A stretch of 64,000 nucleotides of DNA from Pseudomonadota bacterium (GCA_018242505.1 JAFEBU010000040.1:62001-126000); one strand, 5' to 3'. Positions 46,492-56,169 are shown, counted from the first letter of the stretch. Numbers and translations: made by a program. The notes: generated by a model not told the origin, from the sequence alone.

Positions 46492-47373
46492 TCAGCGGTT
46501 GTGCGTGCCGACGATCTTGTCGCCTTCGAGCTTGGTGAAGGGCACGAACGGCACGATCTTGCCGCCGTAGATATCCTCACGCGTCGTGGTGATGGAACCG
46601 TCGGCGCCCTGCAGCTTGGCGATCTTGAGCACGCGCTGCGCGCCCGGCGGGCCGACCGGAATGACCATCAGGCCGCCCGCCTTCAGTTGCTGCAAGAGCG
46701 GCGGCGGCACGTGGTCGATGCCGCAGGTCACGATGACCTTGTCGAAGGGCGCCGCCTCTTCCCAGCCGTAGTAGCCGTCGGCAGCTTTGCTCTTGATGTG
46801 CTGATACTCGGTGTAGCCCTTCTCGATCAGCTTGTCGTAGAGCGCCCGCGTGCGGTCGGCGAGCGGCTTGATGATCTCGATCGTGTAGGCGTTCTCGGTC
46901 AGGTTGGCGATATAGGCCGACTGCACGCCCGAGCCGGTGCCGATCTCCAGCACCTTGTCGCCACGCTTCACCTCCAGCACGTTGGTCATGCGGCCCTGCA
47001 GATGGGGCCCCGACATGGTGACGCCATAGCCGATATCGAGGAACGCGTGGTCGTAGGCGTGCTTGTAGATCTGCGGCCTGACCGAGGCGAACTCCTCGCG
47101 CGGTGTCAGCAAAAAGGCGCGAATGGTGGGCGCGCTCCATAGGTCCTTATTGCGCAGCAGGGCCTGGAAACGGTCCCAGCGCTCGCCGAGAAAGAACGGA
47201 TCCTCGCCCCGCGCCTTGCCCCATTCGATGAAATGGTCGCGCGTGTCGGTGGGGGGGTTGAGATCCCAGCTGTAGGGCTTGATGGTGGCCGCAAAGGCCG
47301 GCGAAGCCAGACCGGCAACCGCGCTGGACGCAGCCAAAGCCGCGGTGCCGGAGACGAAGTCGCGTCTCTTCAA
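46492..47373 (-). CDS. Exported protein-L-isoaspartate O-methyltransferase-like protein (TTG start)
   Basis: The 293-residue product has a twin-arginine-type leader (MKRRDFVSGTAALAASSAVAGLASPAFA). The PCMT fold follows: VTMSGPHLQGRMTNVLEVKRGDKVLEIGTGSGVQSAYIA (SAM motif I near residue 150), DKVIVTCGIDHVPPPLLQQLKAGGLMVIPVG. The start is TTG at 47373, preceded five bases earlier by AAGGAGG (47379-47385), and this alone puts the Tat-like signal in frame. PCMT enzymes are normally cytoplasmic because SAM is, so an exported form is odd. It is next to the membrane spermidine-synthase-like gene (63 bases). Confidence 0.83.
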   Translation of the reverse strand: MKRRDFVSGTAALAASSAVAGLASPAFAATIKPYSWDLNPPTDTRDHFIEWGKARGEDPFFLGERWDRFQALLRNKDLWSAPTIRAFLLTPREEFASVRPQIYKHAYDHAFLDIGYGVTMSGPHLQGRMTNVLEVKRGDKVLEIGTGSGVQSAYIANLTENAYTIEIIKPLADRTRALYDKLIEKGYTEYQHIKSKAADGYYGWEEAAPFDKVIVTCGIDHVPPPLLQQLKAGGLMVIPVGPPGAQRVLKIAKLQGADGSITTTREDIYGGKIVPFVPFTKLEGDKIVGTHNR

Positions 47374-47521
47374 GATGTCCTCCTTGGCGCGCGCCCCAAG
47401 GGAGGGGGAATGGGGCAGCCGCACAGCGACTAGATACGGGAATTGTGGCAGTTTTGCCAGCATGACGGCCACGCGGCAGACTGTCCTGCGGCAGCCGTTC
47501 GGCGGATATCCCCAAGCCGCG

Positions 47522-48715
47522 TCAAACCACCTCGGTGCGGCGGATCTCGGAGATCTCGGCCGGCGAGTAGCCCGCCTCACCCAGCACCTCGTCCGTATGC
47601 TGGCCGAGCTTGGCCGGCGGCCGCTCGACCGAGCCGCCGTCATGTTCCAGCCGGAAACCCGAGCCCACCACGCGGATCGGGCCGTGATCGGTCACGACGT
47701 CCTGCAGCACGGTGCGGTGCTGGAAGAGGTCGAGTTGCGCGGTCTCGGGGATCGTGAGCACGCGGCCCGCCGGCACATCGGCCTTGGCGAAGCGCTCGAC
47801 CCAGGTCGCCGAGGTCTCCCGCTTCATCGCCTCCTCGACAATCTCATGCAGGGCCTGGTTGTTCTGGATGCGGGTCGGCCAATCGACGAAGCGTGGATCG
47901 GCGAGCGCCTCTTCGCGGCCCAGCGTCTTCATCAGACGCTGGAACTGCGGATCGGTCATGACAGCGAGCACGATCCAGCCGTCCCTGGTCTTGAAGAGAT
48001 TGCCCGTGGGCTTGCGGGTCACCGAGAGGTTGGCCGCCTGCTCATGCACACGGCCTGTCATCATATGCTCGGTGAATTGCTGGGCGAGATAGGCCATCAC
48101 CGCATCGATCATGGCCACGTCGACGAGCTGGCCCTTGCCGGTGTGGCTCCGTTGATAGAGCGCCGAGGCGACGCCGAACGCGGCTGTCGCGCCCGACATC
48201 ACGTCGGCGCCGGCGAAGCCTACGCGCGTGGGCCCGTTAGCGGGAAAGCCGGTGATCGACATCAGGCCCGACATGGCCTGGATCATGCCGTCGAAGGCCG
48301 CCGTCTTGGCGGCCGGGCCGACCTGGCCGAACCCCGACACGGCACAGTAGATGAGGCGCGGATTGATCGCCTTCAGCGTCTCGTAGCCGATGCCGAGCTT
48401 GTCCATCACGCCGGGACGGAAATTCTCCATCACCACGTCGGCCTTCGCGGCCAGGCGCTTGATGATCTCGATCGCTTTGGGTTTCTTGAGGTCGAGCGTG
48501 ACCGATCGCTTGCCGGCATTGACCGCCACCCAGGGCGCGGCAAGTCCGCGCTTCTCCCAGTCGTTCGCGCGGTTGCCATACCGCATGTCGTCGCCGTCAC
48601 GGGACTCGATCTTGATGACGTCGGCGCCCAGCAGGGCGAGCTGATAGGAGGCGTAAGGCCCCGCCAGCACGCGCGTGAAGTCGAGGATTCTGACGCCGGA
48701 AAAGGGTTTGCTCAT
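47522..48715 (-). CDS. CaiB/BaiF-type (class III) CoA transferase
   Basis: The 397-residue enzyme transfers CoA between acids. It has the typical N-terminus FSGVRILDFTRVLAGPYASYQLALLGADVIKIES, MENFRPGVMDKLGIGYETLKAINPRLIYCAVSGFGQVGP with the catalytic aspartate expected near VGFAGADVMSGATAA, and a family-like C-terminus. I chose the ATG at 48715 (MSKPFSGV). An in-frame alternative is four codons upstream. It follows the selenoprotein gene on the same strand after about 98 bases, which suggests a common operon, but the substrate acid is unknown. Confidence 0.92.
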   Translation of the reverse strand: MSKPFSGVRILDFTRVLAGPYASYQLALLGADVIKIESRDGDDMRYGNRANDWEKRGLAAPWVAVNAGKRSVTLDLKKPKAIEIIKRLAAKADVVMENFRPGVMDKLGIGYETLKAINPRLIYCAVSGFGQVGPAAKTAAFDGMIQAMSGLMSITGFPANGPTRVGFAGADVMSGATAAFGVASALYQRSHTGKGQLVDVAMIDAVMAYLAQQFTEHMMTGRVHEQAANLSVTRKPTGNLFKTRDGWIVLAVMTDPQFQRLMKTLGREEALADPRFVDWPTRIQNNQALHEIVEEAMKRETSATWVERFAKADVPAGRVLTIPETAQLDLFQHRTVLQDVVTDHGPIRVVGSGFRLEHDGGSVERPPAKLGQHTDEVLGEAGYSPAEISEIRRTEVV

Positions 48716-48813
48716 CGGACTGTACAACTCTCATTGGGACCGCGCGCGTCCGGAGCGCTCCCGGCGTACGCGAGCGCGCCGAACGAGCGGACCGGAGGCC
48801 TGTGGCCGGTTGA

Positions 48814-49740
48814 CTATGCCACGCCCGCCCGCTTGCGCTCGGCGAGGGCCACCTGCTTCACCTTGTCGAACTCGGCGCGGCGGCGGGCCACTTCCTCGGC
48901 CGGCATGCGGGCAAGATTGTTGTAGTCCTGCTTCCAGTCGCCGTCGTCGTTCCAGCGCAGCGGCGATTGCACGGTCGTGCGCGGACCGACCGCGCTCTCC
49001 AGTACCTTGAGCGCAAGGTCGAGCGTGAAGCGCTGCGTATCGGGCTCGTGCGGCTTGCCGCAGGAATTGCCGAGCGGGAAATCGCTGAACAGGAAACGCG
49101 GCACGCCGGCCCATTCGACGATGTCCTTGGCCGCTCCCATGACCACGGTGGGGATGCCGTTCCGTTCGAGATATCGGGCGGTCAGACTCACGGTCTGATG
49201 GCAGACGGGTCAAGTAGGCACCAGCAGCGCGGCATCGACCTGATCCTGCCGGCAGCGGGCCAAGATCTCTGGCGCGTCGGTCTCGAGCGTCACGCGGTGG
49301 CTGCGGTTGGTCGGCGCGCCGTGGAATCTCGGCGCCAGCTTGAAGCGGCCTTGCCGGGAGAACTCGCGCATCAATGGCAGCGGGAACCAGGTGTTGCTGT
49401 CGGTCGCGGTCGTGTGCTTGCGATCATAGCCGATATGGCTGATGCGTGTGTCGTGATCGACTGCCGTGTCGCCCGAATAGACCGTGTAGAACTTCGCCGC
49501 CGCATTGTAGGCAGCGCCCGGCCCCTGGTCGCCTTTGTCGGGCTGATAGGGGGCTGCGGTGCTGATCAGCGCCAGCACACTCTCCTTCAACGGCTTCTTC
49601 AGAGGCTGGAACGGCGCATCAACGTAATGTGCCCAGCGATAGGGATTGTCGTAACCCAACGCCAGATAGTAGTCGCGCGTGCGGCGCATGTACTCGATCG
49701 GCGCATCGAACTCCGGCGCAAAATTCGTCGTGTCAGCCAT
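48814..49740 (-). CDS. Selenoprotein of the GrdB/PrdB-like (glycine/sarcosine/betaine/proline reductase B) family, Sec at an in-frame TGA
   Basis: Two open frames in the same phase (49740-49213 and 49209-48814) are separated only by TGA at 49212-49210. Across it the protein reads AALLVPT-U-PVCHQTVSL, with the TGA at the first position of a UxxC redox motif, as in the selenoprotein B family. Both halves have family sequence: ISHIGYDRKHTTATDSNTWF and FPLPLMREFSRQG before, RYLERNGIPTVVMGAAKDIVE and FLFSDFPLGNSCGKP after. The full product would be 308 residues with Sec177 and Cys180. A stem TCAGAC/GTCTGA with loop CGTGA begins 11 bases after the TGA, as expected for a bacterial SECIS. Functionally it is a predicted reductase of unknown substrate; the alternative is a nonsense pseudogene. 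Confidence 0.85.
49182..49198 (-). promoter_or_regulatory. Candidate bacterial SECIS stem-loop
   Basis: On the minus strand, TCAGAC (49198-49193), loop CGTGA (49192-49188) and GTCTGA (49187-49182) form a six-base-pair hairpin whose base is 11 bases after the TGA. There is a G in the second loop position. Known bacterial SECIS elements have a short apical loop with an early G at a similar distance. A competing stem GTCTG/CAGAC just upstream shares its right arm, so folding should be checked. Confidence 0.6.
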
Positions 49741-49864
49741 GCACGGAAACTGAAACGGCCGGTCCGCGAAGTCAAATCAGGCTTCTGCAGAGAGGTCGGA
49801 TGACAGGGTTGCACCCTACGCGTAGCCCCATGAAAAGCGCGCCGAAACAGGGGAGGGAAATGAA

Positions 49865-50224
49865 GTGACCATCGTCACGCGGCACGCTGTCCAGGAGCGG
49901 TCGGCGCTGCCGCCCTTGTGGCGCTGTTCCGCGCTGAACCCAGGGCCATCGACTTCATCGGCAAGAAGCACGGCAAGGTGCTGCCTGACGTGCCCACCTT
50001 TGCCGAGCAGGGCTTCGGCGAGGTAACGAGCTGGCCATCGCCGTATGCGCCGGCACGCCGCCCGGCATTGTCAATCGCATCAACGACACCGCGGCCAAGG
50101 TGGTCGCAATGCCTCTGACGCTCGAACGGTTGAACCAGGCGTCCTGCGAGGTGCCACCGCCGCGCTCACCGGCCGAGGCGCCGGCGCTCTCCGAGCCCGA
50201 ATCGGGCGCCACGGGAAACCGGTG
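49865..50224 (+). pseudogene. Remnant of a Bug-family (TctC) tripartite-transporter receptor
   Basis: One frame gives AIDFIGKKHGKVLPDVPTFAEQGFGEVTSWPSPYAPA, and a shift near 50055 continues as AGTPPGIVNRINDTAAKVVAMP and TLERLNQASCEVPPPRSPAE in the next frame. This is the C-terminal region of periplasmic Bug-type receptors (PDVPTxAEQGF... APAGTPxxIVxRLN). The N-terminal two-thirds are missing and the frame is broken, so it is a decayed fragment. It lies between the selenoprotein and the yejA-like gene. Confidence 0.7.
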
Positions 50225-50345
50225 AGCGATGCCGCGACCGCCGGGTGACACCCGGACGCGGGGCACCAAGGCCGGCAGCCATAGTGCGGCCCAACTTGAC
50301 CGCGTTTATATAGCGCGGGGAGAATCGCGGACGGGAGCGCACGAT

Positions 50346-52196
50346 ATGGCGATCGGAAGGCGCAGCATTTTGGCGGGCGGCGCGGCCCTGTGGGCCGGGG
50401 CACCCGCGATCCTGCGGGCCCAGAGTCCATCGAAGGTCAATGTCAGCCATGGCATGGCCATGCACGGCGAGCCCAAGTATCCGGCCAACGCCGGACCGCC
50501 GGAGTTCGTGAATCCCCAGGCACCCAAGGGCGGCGCGGTCAAGTTCGGCACCCTGGGCACCTACGATTCCCTTCATCCCTTTACGCTGAAAGGCGTCCCC
50601 GCTGCCGGCATCGGCACGCTGTGGGAGACCCTTTGCCGGCAGTCGCCCGATGAGGCCTTCACCGTCTATGGCGTGATTGCCGAGACCATCGAATGGCCCG
50701 ACGATCGCTCCTGGGTCGCCTTCAACCTGCGCCCGCAGGCCAAATGGCACGACGGCACGCCGATCACGCCCGAGGACGTGGTCTTCAGCTTCGACATCCT
50801 GAAGAGCAAGGGCCGACCCACCTACGCCGCCTATTACGCCGACGTGCTGAAGGCGGAGAAGGCCGGCGCCGCCAAGGTCCATTTCAGCTTCCGCAGCGGC
50901 GTGAACCACGAGCTGCCGCTGATTCTCGGCCAGCTGCCGATCCTGCCCTCCAAGTGGTGGCAGGGGAAAGACTTCGAGACGGTATCGCTGCAGCCGGCGC
51001 TGGGTAGCGGACCCTACAAGGTCGACTCGGTCGATGTGGGACGCTCCATCACCTATCGCCGCGTGCCCGACTGGTGGGCAAAGGACCTGTGGCTGAACCG
51101 CGGCCGCAACAACTTCGAGACCATCCGCTACGACTATTATCGCGACAACACGATCATCTTCGAGGCCTTCAAGGGCGGCGATACCGACATCCGCCGCGAG
51201 AATTCAGGGCGCAACTGGATGATCGGCTACAAGGACCTGCCGGCGATCGCCGACGGCCGCATGCAGCGCGTCGAGATTCCACACGAGAATCCGGCACCCA
51301 TGCAGGGCTTCGTGTTCAACACGCGGCGCGGCATGTTCAAGGACCGCAATGTGCGCCAGGCGATCGGCCTGATGTATGATTTCGAATGGCAGAACAAGAA
51401 CCTGAGCTACGGCTTCTACCAGCGCACCCGATCCTATTTCGGCAATTGCGAACTCGAGGCCAAGGGCCTGCCCTCGCCGGACGAGCTCAAGATCCTGGAA
51501 CCCCTGCGCGGCAAGATCCCCGACGAGGTCTTCACCGCCGAATTCAATCCGCCCAAGACCGACGGTTCGGGCAATATCCGTGAACAGGCGCGCCAGGCGA
51601 TCCCGCTGCTGAAGGCTGCGGGCTGGGAGATCAAGAACGGCAAGATGACCGACAGGAACGGGCGCAAGCTCGCCTTCGAGATCCTGCTGAACGACGCGGC
51701 GTTCGAGAAGATGGCGTTGCCGGTGAAACAGAATCTCGACCGCATCGGCATCGATATGACGATCCGCACCGTCGACACCTCCCAGTACCAGCGCCGCACC
51801 GACAACTACGATTTCGACATGGTGATCGACCTCTGGGGCGAATCGCTGTCGCCGGGCAACGAGCAACGCGACTTTTGGGGCTCCAAGGCGGCCGACATTC
51901 CCGGCGGACGCAACACCATCGGCATCAAGGATCCGGCGATCGACCAGCTCGTCGAGCTGATCATCGGTGCGCCCGATCGTGAGAGCCTGGTCACTCGCAC
52001 CCGCTGCCTCGACCGCGTGCTGTCGTGGCACATGTTCGTGATCCCGCAGTTCTATTCCGGCAAGGCGCTGGTCGCCTACTGGAACCGCTTTGGCCGGCCG
52101 CAAAAGACCGCCAAGTACGACCCGCTCGCCTTCGACAGCTGGTGGGTCGACGAAGCCAAGGACCGCGCGCTCACGAACCGCGGGGAGAAGAAATGA
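50346..52196 (+). CDS. yejA: ABC importer solute-binding protein, YejA-like
   Basis: The 616-residue periplasmic protein has a Tat-type signal ([26 protein letters not shown]). YejA-type sequence follows: [30 protein letters not shown] near residues 35-65, [31 protein letters not shown] and [30 protein letters not shown]. YejA binds oligopeptides or microcin-C-type peptides. The genes that follow are yejB, yejE and yejF in the standard order. The ATG at 50346 is chosen because the sequence before it is non-coding in character. The homology is strong but the actual ligand is unknown. Confidence 0.9.
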   Translation: MAIGRRSILAGGAALWAGAPAILRAQSPSKVNVSHGMAMHGEPKYPANAGPPEFVNPQAPKGGAVKFGTLGTYDSLHPFTLKGVPAAGIGTLWETLCRQSPDEAFTVYGVIAETIEWPDDRSWVAFNLRPQAKWHDGTPITPEDVVFSFDILKSKGRPTYAAYYADVLKAEKAGAAKVHFSFRSGVNHELPLILGQLPILPSKWWQGKDFETVSLQPALGSGPYKVDSVDVGRSITYRRVPDWWAKDLWLNRGRNNFETIRYDYYRDNTIIFEAFKGGDTDIRRENSGRNWMIGYKDLPAIADGRMQRVEIPHENPAPMQGFVFNTRRGMFKDRNVRQAIGLMYDFEWQNKNLSYGFYQRTRSYFGNCELEAKGLPSPDELKILEPLRGKIPDEVFTAEFNPPKTDGSGNIREQARQAIPLLKAAGWEIKNGKMTDRNGRKLAFEILLNDAAFEKMALPVKQNLDRIGIDMTIRTVDTSQYQRRTDNYDFDMVIDLWGESLSPGNEQRDFWGSKAADIPGGRNTIGIKDPAIDQLVELIIGAPDRESLVTRTRCLDRVLSWHMFVIPQFYSGKALVAYWNRFGRPQKTAKYDPLAFDSWWVDEAKDRALTNRGEKK

Positions 52197-52227
52197 GGCG
52201 TCGGGCGGTCGAAGACGGAAACCGCGG

Positions 52228-52298
52228 CATCCTGAGCGCAGCGCAGGATCTTTCCTCGACGCGGCCTGGAATCCTTCGGCTTCGCCTCGGGATGACAC
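52228..52298. repeat. Palindromic intergenic repeat, copy 2 (inside the yej operon)
   Basis: This copy, from CATCCTGAGCGCAG to TCGCCTCGGGATGACAC, is less perfect than the others, but the core CATCC(T/C)GAG...GGATCTTT and the ATCCTTCGGCTTCG arm are kept. It lies between yejA and yejB and must be transcribed with them. Confidence 0.75.
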
Positions 52299-52341
52299 GA
52301 CTTTTGCGCTCGCTGATTGCCTATCAGATGCGAACGGCCTG

Positions 52342-53442
52342 ATGCTCGCCTACGTCCTACGGCGCCTGGCGCTGGTCGTGCCGACGCTGTTCGGCATCAT
52401 GATGCTGAACTTTTTCATCATCCAGACCGCGCCGGGCGGCCCGGTCGAGCAGATGATCGCGCGCATCGAGGGCACGGCGGTAGGCGCCACCGAGCGCTTC
52501 TCCGGCAGTTCGTCCGGCGGCGAGTTGATGAAGCGCGGCCAGAACCAGGACGGCAACAGCACCTACCGCGGTGCACGCGGCCTGCCGCCGGAACTCATCC
52601 AGCGCATCGAGAAGATGTACGGCTTCGACAAGCCGATCTACGAGCGCTTCTGGCTGATGGTCAGGAACTATGCCGTCTTCGACTTCGGCGACAGCTTCTT
52701 CCGCAACAGCCGCGTGATCGATCTGGTCCTGGACAAGATGCCGGTCTCGCTCTCGCTCGGCCTCTGGACCACGCTCCTGGTCTACCTGGTGTCGATCCCT
52801 CTCGGCATCGGCAAGGCCGTGCGCGACGGCAGCCGGTTCGACATCACGAGTTCGACCCTCCTGATCGTGCTGAATGCCATTCCCGGCTTCCTGTTCGCGA
52901 TCCTGCTGGTGGTGCTGTTCGCGGGCGGCCGGTATTTCCAGTGGTTCCCGCTGCGCGGCCTGGTCTCCGACGACTGGCACAGCCTCGGCCTCGCGTCGAA
53001 GATCGCCGACTATCTGTGGCACATGGTGCTGCCGATCGCCTCGATGGTGGTCGGCGGCTTCGCCGGCCTCACCTTCCTCACCAAGAATTCGTTCATCGAC
53101 GAGATCGGCAAGCAATATGTCATGACCGCCCGCGCCAAGGGCCTGGTCGAGCGCCGCGTGCTCTATGGCCACGTCTTCCGCAATGCCATGCTGATCGTGA
53201 TCGCAGGCTTTCCCGCCGCGTTCGTCGCCGCCCTGTTCACCGGCTCGCTGCTCACGGAGGTGATCTTCTCGCTCGACGGGCTGGGGCTGCTGGGCTTCGA
53301 GGCGGCGATCAATCGCGACTACCCGGTGATCTTCGGCACGCTCTACTTCTTCGGCCTGATCGGCCTGGTGATGAACATCGTCGGCGACATGGTCTACACC
53401 GTCGTCGATCCGCGCATCGACTTCGCGACCCGCGGCGCATGA
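52342..53442 (+). CDS. yejB: ABC importer permease, YejB-like
   Basis: The 366-residue permease has a first helix ([24 protein letters not shown]) and the long YejB-type periplasmic insert after it ([16 protein letters not shown] to [15 protein letters not shown]). The transport domain follows with [28 protein letters not shown], the EAA loop [23 protein letters not shown] and [19 protein letters not shown]. The insert distinguishes YejB from DppB. A copy of the palindromic repeat lies in the 145-base gap from yejA. Confidence 0.92.
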   Translation: MLAYVLRRLALVVPTLFGIMMLNFFIIQTAPGGPVEQMIARIEGTAVGATERFSGSSSGGELMKRGQNQDGNSTYRGARGLPPELIQRIEKMYGFDKPIYERFWLMVRNYAVFDFGDSFFRNSRVIDLVLDKMPVSLSLGLWTTLLVYLVSIPLGIGKAVRDGSRFDITSSTLLIVLNAIPGFLFAILLVVLFAGGRYFQWFPLRGLVSDDWHSLGLASKIADYLWHMVLPIASMVVGGFAGLTFLTKNSFIDEIGKQYVMTARAKGLVERRVLYGHVFRNAMLIVIAGFPAAFVAALFTGSLLTEVIFSLDGLGLLGFEAAINRDYPVIFGTLYFFGLIGLVMNIVGDMVYTVVDPRIDFATRGA

Positions 53443-53466
53443 GAACGTGTGCATGAGAGCGCAGGC

Positions 53467-54486
53467 ATGAGAGCGGTCACCCGTCGCAGGCTCGCGCAGT
53501 TCCGGGCCAACCGCCGCGGCATGATCTCGCTGGTCCTGTTCGGCACGATGTTCTTCCTGTCGCTGTTCGCCGAGTTCCTGGCCAATGACCGGCCGATCCT
53601 GGTGCACTACGATGGGCATTTCTACATGCCGGTGTTCCACGACTATCCGGAGACGACCTTCGGCGGCGACCTGCCGACCAACACCGTCTTCGCCGACAAG
53701 GAAATCCGGGAGTCGATCGACGCCAAGGGCTGGATGGTATGGCCCCTCATCCCCTACAGCTACGACACGATTGTAGAGAGCGAGCATCGCACCTCGTTGC
53801 TGCCGCCCTCGTTCGCTCATCCACTGGGCACCGACGACCAGGCGCGCGACGTGCTGGCGCGCGTGATCTACGGCTTTCGCATCTCCGTCCTGTTCGGACT
53901 CGCGCTCACCGTCCTGAGCTCGATCGTCGGCATCGCCGCGGGCGCGGTGCAAGGCTACTTTGGCGGCTGGGTCGATCTCTCCTTCCAGCGCTTCCTCGAG
54001 ATCTGGTCGAGCATGCCAACGCTCTACCTGCTGATCATCCTGGCAAGCCTGGTCCAGCCCGGCTTCTGGATCTTGCTCGGCATCATGCTGCTGTTCAGCT
54101 GGATGGCGCTGGTGGGCTATGTGCGGGCGGAATTCCTGCGCGGCCGCAATTTCGACTATGTCCGCGCCGCCCGGGCGCTCGGCATGCTTGATGTGCGCAT
54201 CATGATGCGGCACATCCTGCCCAACGCCATGACCGCGAGCCTCACTTACCTGCCCTTCATCCTGGCCGGCTCCGTGACCACGCTCACCTCGCTCGACTTC
54301 CTGGGCTTCGGCCTGCCGCCGGGCTCGCCGTCGCTGGGCGAACTGGTGCTGCAGGGCAAGAACAACCTCACCGCACCGTGGCTCGCCTTCACGGCGTTCA
54401 TCGTCATTGCCCTGATGCTGGCGCTGCTGGTGTTCATCGGCGAGGCGGTGCGCGACGCCTTCAATCCGCGCAAGGCGCTGGCATGA
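53467..54486 (+). CDS. yejE: ABC importer permease, YejE-like
   Basis: The 339-residue permease shows the YejE pattern: RRRLAQFRANRRGMISLVLFGTMFFLSLFAEFLANDRPI, a long extracytoplasmic part around HFYMPVFHDYPETTFGGDLPT, then LGTDDQARDVLARVIYGFRISVLFGLAL and the EAA loop VRAARALGMLDVRIMMRHILPNAM. I use the ATG at 53467; GTG at 53449 is an alternative, and the region repeats CATGAGA(A/G)CG three times, so the start is uncertain. Its stop overlaps yejF (ATGA). Confidence 0.92.
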   Translation: MRAVTRRRLAQFRANRRGMISLVLFGTMFFLSLFAEFLANDRPILVHYDGHFYMPVFHDYPETTFGGDLPTNTVFADKEIRESIDAKGWMVWPLIPYSYDTIVESEHRTSLLPPSFAHPLGTDDQARDVLARVIYGFRISVLFGLALTVLSSIVGIAAGAVQGYFGGWVDLSFQRFLEIWSSMPTLYLLIILASLVQPGFWILLGIMLLFSWMALVGYVRAEFLRGRNFDYVRAARALGMLDVRIMMRHILPNAMTASLTYLPFILAGSVTTLTSLDFLGFGLPPGSPSLGELVLQGKNNLTAPWLAFTAFIVIALMLALLVFIGEAVRDAFNPRKALA

Positions 54487-56093
54487 CCGGCGCCAACCTC
54501 CTCGAGGTGCGCGATCTCGCCGTGACCTTCGGCGCCGGCAGCAATGCTGTTGCCGCGGTGAAGGGTGTGAGCTTCGACATCCGCCGCGGCGAGACCGTGG
54601 CCCTGGTGGGCGAGTCGGGCTCGGGCAAGTCGGTGACCGCGCTCTCGGTGCTGCAGCTCCTGCCCTATCCGACGGCGCGCCATCCCAAGGGATCGATCCG
54701 CTTCCAGGGCAGAGAGATGGTCGGCGCGCCGGCGCGCGACCTGCTGCAGGTACGCGGCGATCGCGTGTCGATGATCTTCCAGGAGCCCATGACCTCGCTC
54801 AATCCGCTGCACACGATCGAGCGGCAGGTGAACGAGGCGTTGATCCTGCACAAGGGGTTGTCGCGCGCTGCGGCGCGCAAGCGCACGCTCGAGCTCCTGG
54901 AGCAGGTCGGCATCCCCGAGGCGGCCAAGCGACTCGACGCCTATCCGCACCAGCTCTCCGGCGGCCAGCGCCAGCGCGTGATGATCGCCATGGCGCTCGC
55001 CAACGATCCCGATCTGCTGATCGCCGACGAGCCGACCACGGCGCTCGACGTCACCATCCAGGCGCAGATCCTGAAGCTCTTGAAGAGCCTGCAGTCGAAG
55101 TACGGCATGGCGCTGCTCTTCATCACCCATGATCTCGGCATTGTGCGCAAGATCGCCGATCGGGTGTGCGTCATGACCCAGGGCGAGATCGTCGAGCAAG
55201 GGCCGGTGGCCGAGGTCTTCGATCGCCCGCGCCATGCCTATACACGGCATCTCCTCTCCGCCGAACCCAAGGGCCGGCCGGTCGAGGTCGATCCCGCCGC
55301 GCCCGAGATCGTGCGGCTCGACGACGTCAAGGTGCACTTCCCGATCAAGCGCGGCGTGTTGCGACAGACCATCGGCTATGTGAAGGCGGTCGACGGCGTC
55401 AGCCTCGCCCTGAAGGAAGGCCACACGATCGGACTGGTGGGCGAATCGGGCTCGGGCAAGACGACCCTCGGCCTCGCCCTCCTGCGCCTGGAGAAGAGCG
55501 AGGGCGGCATCCGCTTCGACGGCCAGGACCTGCAGTCGCTGGGCCAGCGCGACATCCGGCCGTTGCGGCGGCAGATGCAGATCGTGTTCCAGGATCCGTT
55601 CAGCTCGCTCAGCCCGCGCATGACGGTGGCCGAGATCGTGGGCGAGGGACTCGAAGTGCACGGCATCGGCACGGCGGCCGAACGCTCGCGCATGATCGAT
55701 TCTGCCCTGCGCGAGGTCGGGCTCGACCCCAATGTGCGCGACCGCTATCCGCACGAGTTCTCGGGCGGCCAACGCCAGCGCATCGCCATCGCCCGCGCGC
55801 TGGTGCTGAAGCCGCGCTTCATCGTGCTGGACGAGCCGACTTCGGCGCTCGACATGAGCGTGCAGGCGCAGATCGTCGACCTGCTGCGCGACCTTCAGGC
55901 GCGCCACAAGCTCGCCTACCTCTTCATCAGCCACGACCTCAAGGTGGTGCGTGCACTGGCCGACGAGGTGGTGGTGCTGCGCGACGGCAAGGTGGTGGAA
56001 CGCGGCTCGACCAGCCAGGTCTTCAGCCGGCCGCAGACGCCCTACACCAAGGCGCTGATCGCGGCAGCCTTCAATCTCGAGACGGTTAGTTAG
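54483..56093 (+). CDS. yejF: ABC importer ATPase, fused two-domain YejF-like
   Basis: The 536-residue protein contains two complete ATPase domains. Domain 1 has Walker [31 protein letters not shown] and [12 protein letters not shown]. Domain 2, from about residue 275, has [30 protein letters not shown] and [16 protein letters not shown]. This fusion is typical of YejF, which energises the whole importer without a separate second ATPase. It overlaps yejE by four bases, and the operon ends at this gene, where a palindromic repeat follows. Confidence 0.94.
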   Translation: MTGANLLEVRDLAVTFGAGSNAVAAVKGVSFDIRRGETVALVGESGSGKSVTALSVLQLLPYPTARHPKGSIRFQGREMVGAPARDLLQVRGDRVSMIFQEPMTSLNPLHTIERQVNEALILHKGLSRAAARKRTLELLEQVGIPEAAKRLDAYPHQLSGGQRQRVMIAMALANDPDLLIADEPTTALDVTIQAQILKLLKSLQSKYGMALLFITHDLGIVRKIADRVCVMTQGEIVEQGPVAEVFDRPRHAYTRHLLSAEPKGRPVEVDPAAPEIVRLDDVKVHFPIKRGVLRQTIGYVKAVDGVSLALKEGHTIGLVGESGSGKTTLGLALLRLEKSEGGIRFDGQDLQSLGQRDIRPLRRQMQIVFQDPFSSLSPRMTVAEIVGEGLEVHGIGTAAERSRMIDSALREVGLDPNVRDRYPHEFSGGQRQRIAIARALVLKPRFIVLDEPTSALDMSVQAQIVDLLRDLQARHKLAYLFISHDLKVVRALADEVVVLRDGKVVERGSTSQVFSRPQTPYTKALIAAAFNLETVS

Positions 56094-56096
56094 TTC

Positions 56097-56169
56097 GTGT
56101 CATTCCGAGCGAAGCGGGGGATCCTCGATCGGCGCCGTGAAAGATCCCTCACTGCGTTCGGGATGACAC
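56097..56169. repeat. Palindromic intergenic repeat, copy 3
   Basis: It runs from GTGTCATTCCGAGCGAAG to CTGCGTTCGGGATGACAC, with a near-complete inverted arrangement (outer arms of 18 bases with a few changes) and an internal GGATCCTCGATC/GAAAGATCC part. It follows the yejF stop by a few bases and could act as a 3'-end structure. Confidence 0.85.

Noticed and set aside
48814..49191. Separate gene starting at GTG 49191 after the TGA
   Set aside because: It has no ribosome site, begins in the middle of a conserved domain, and is in exact phase with the preceding frame across a UxxC-type motif. One selenoprotein explains both frames better.
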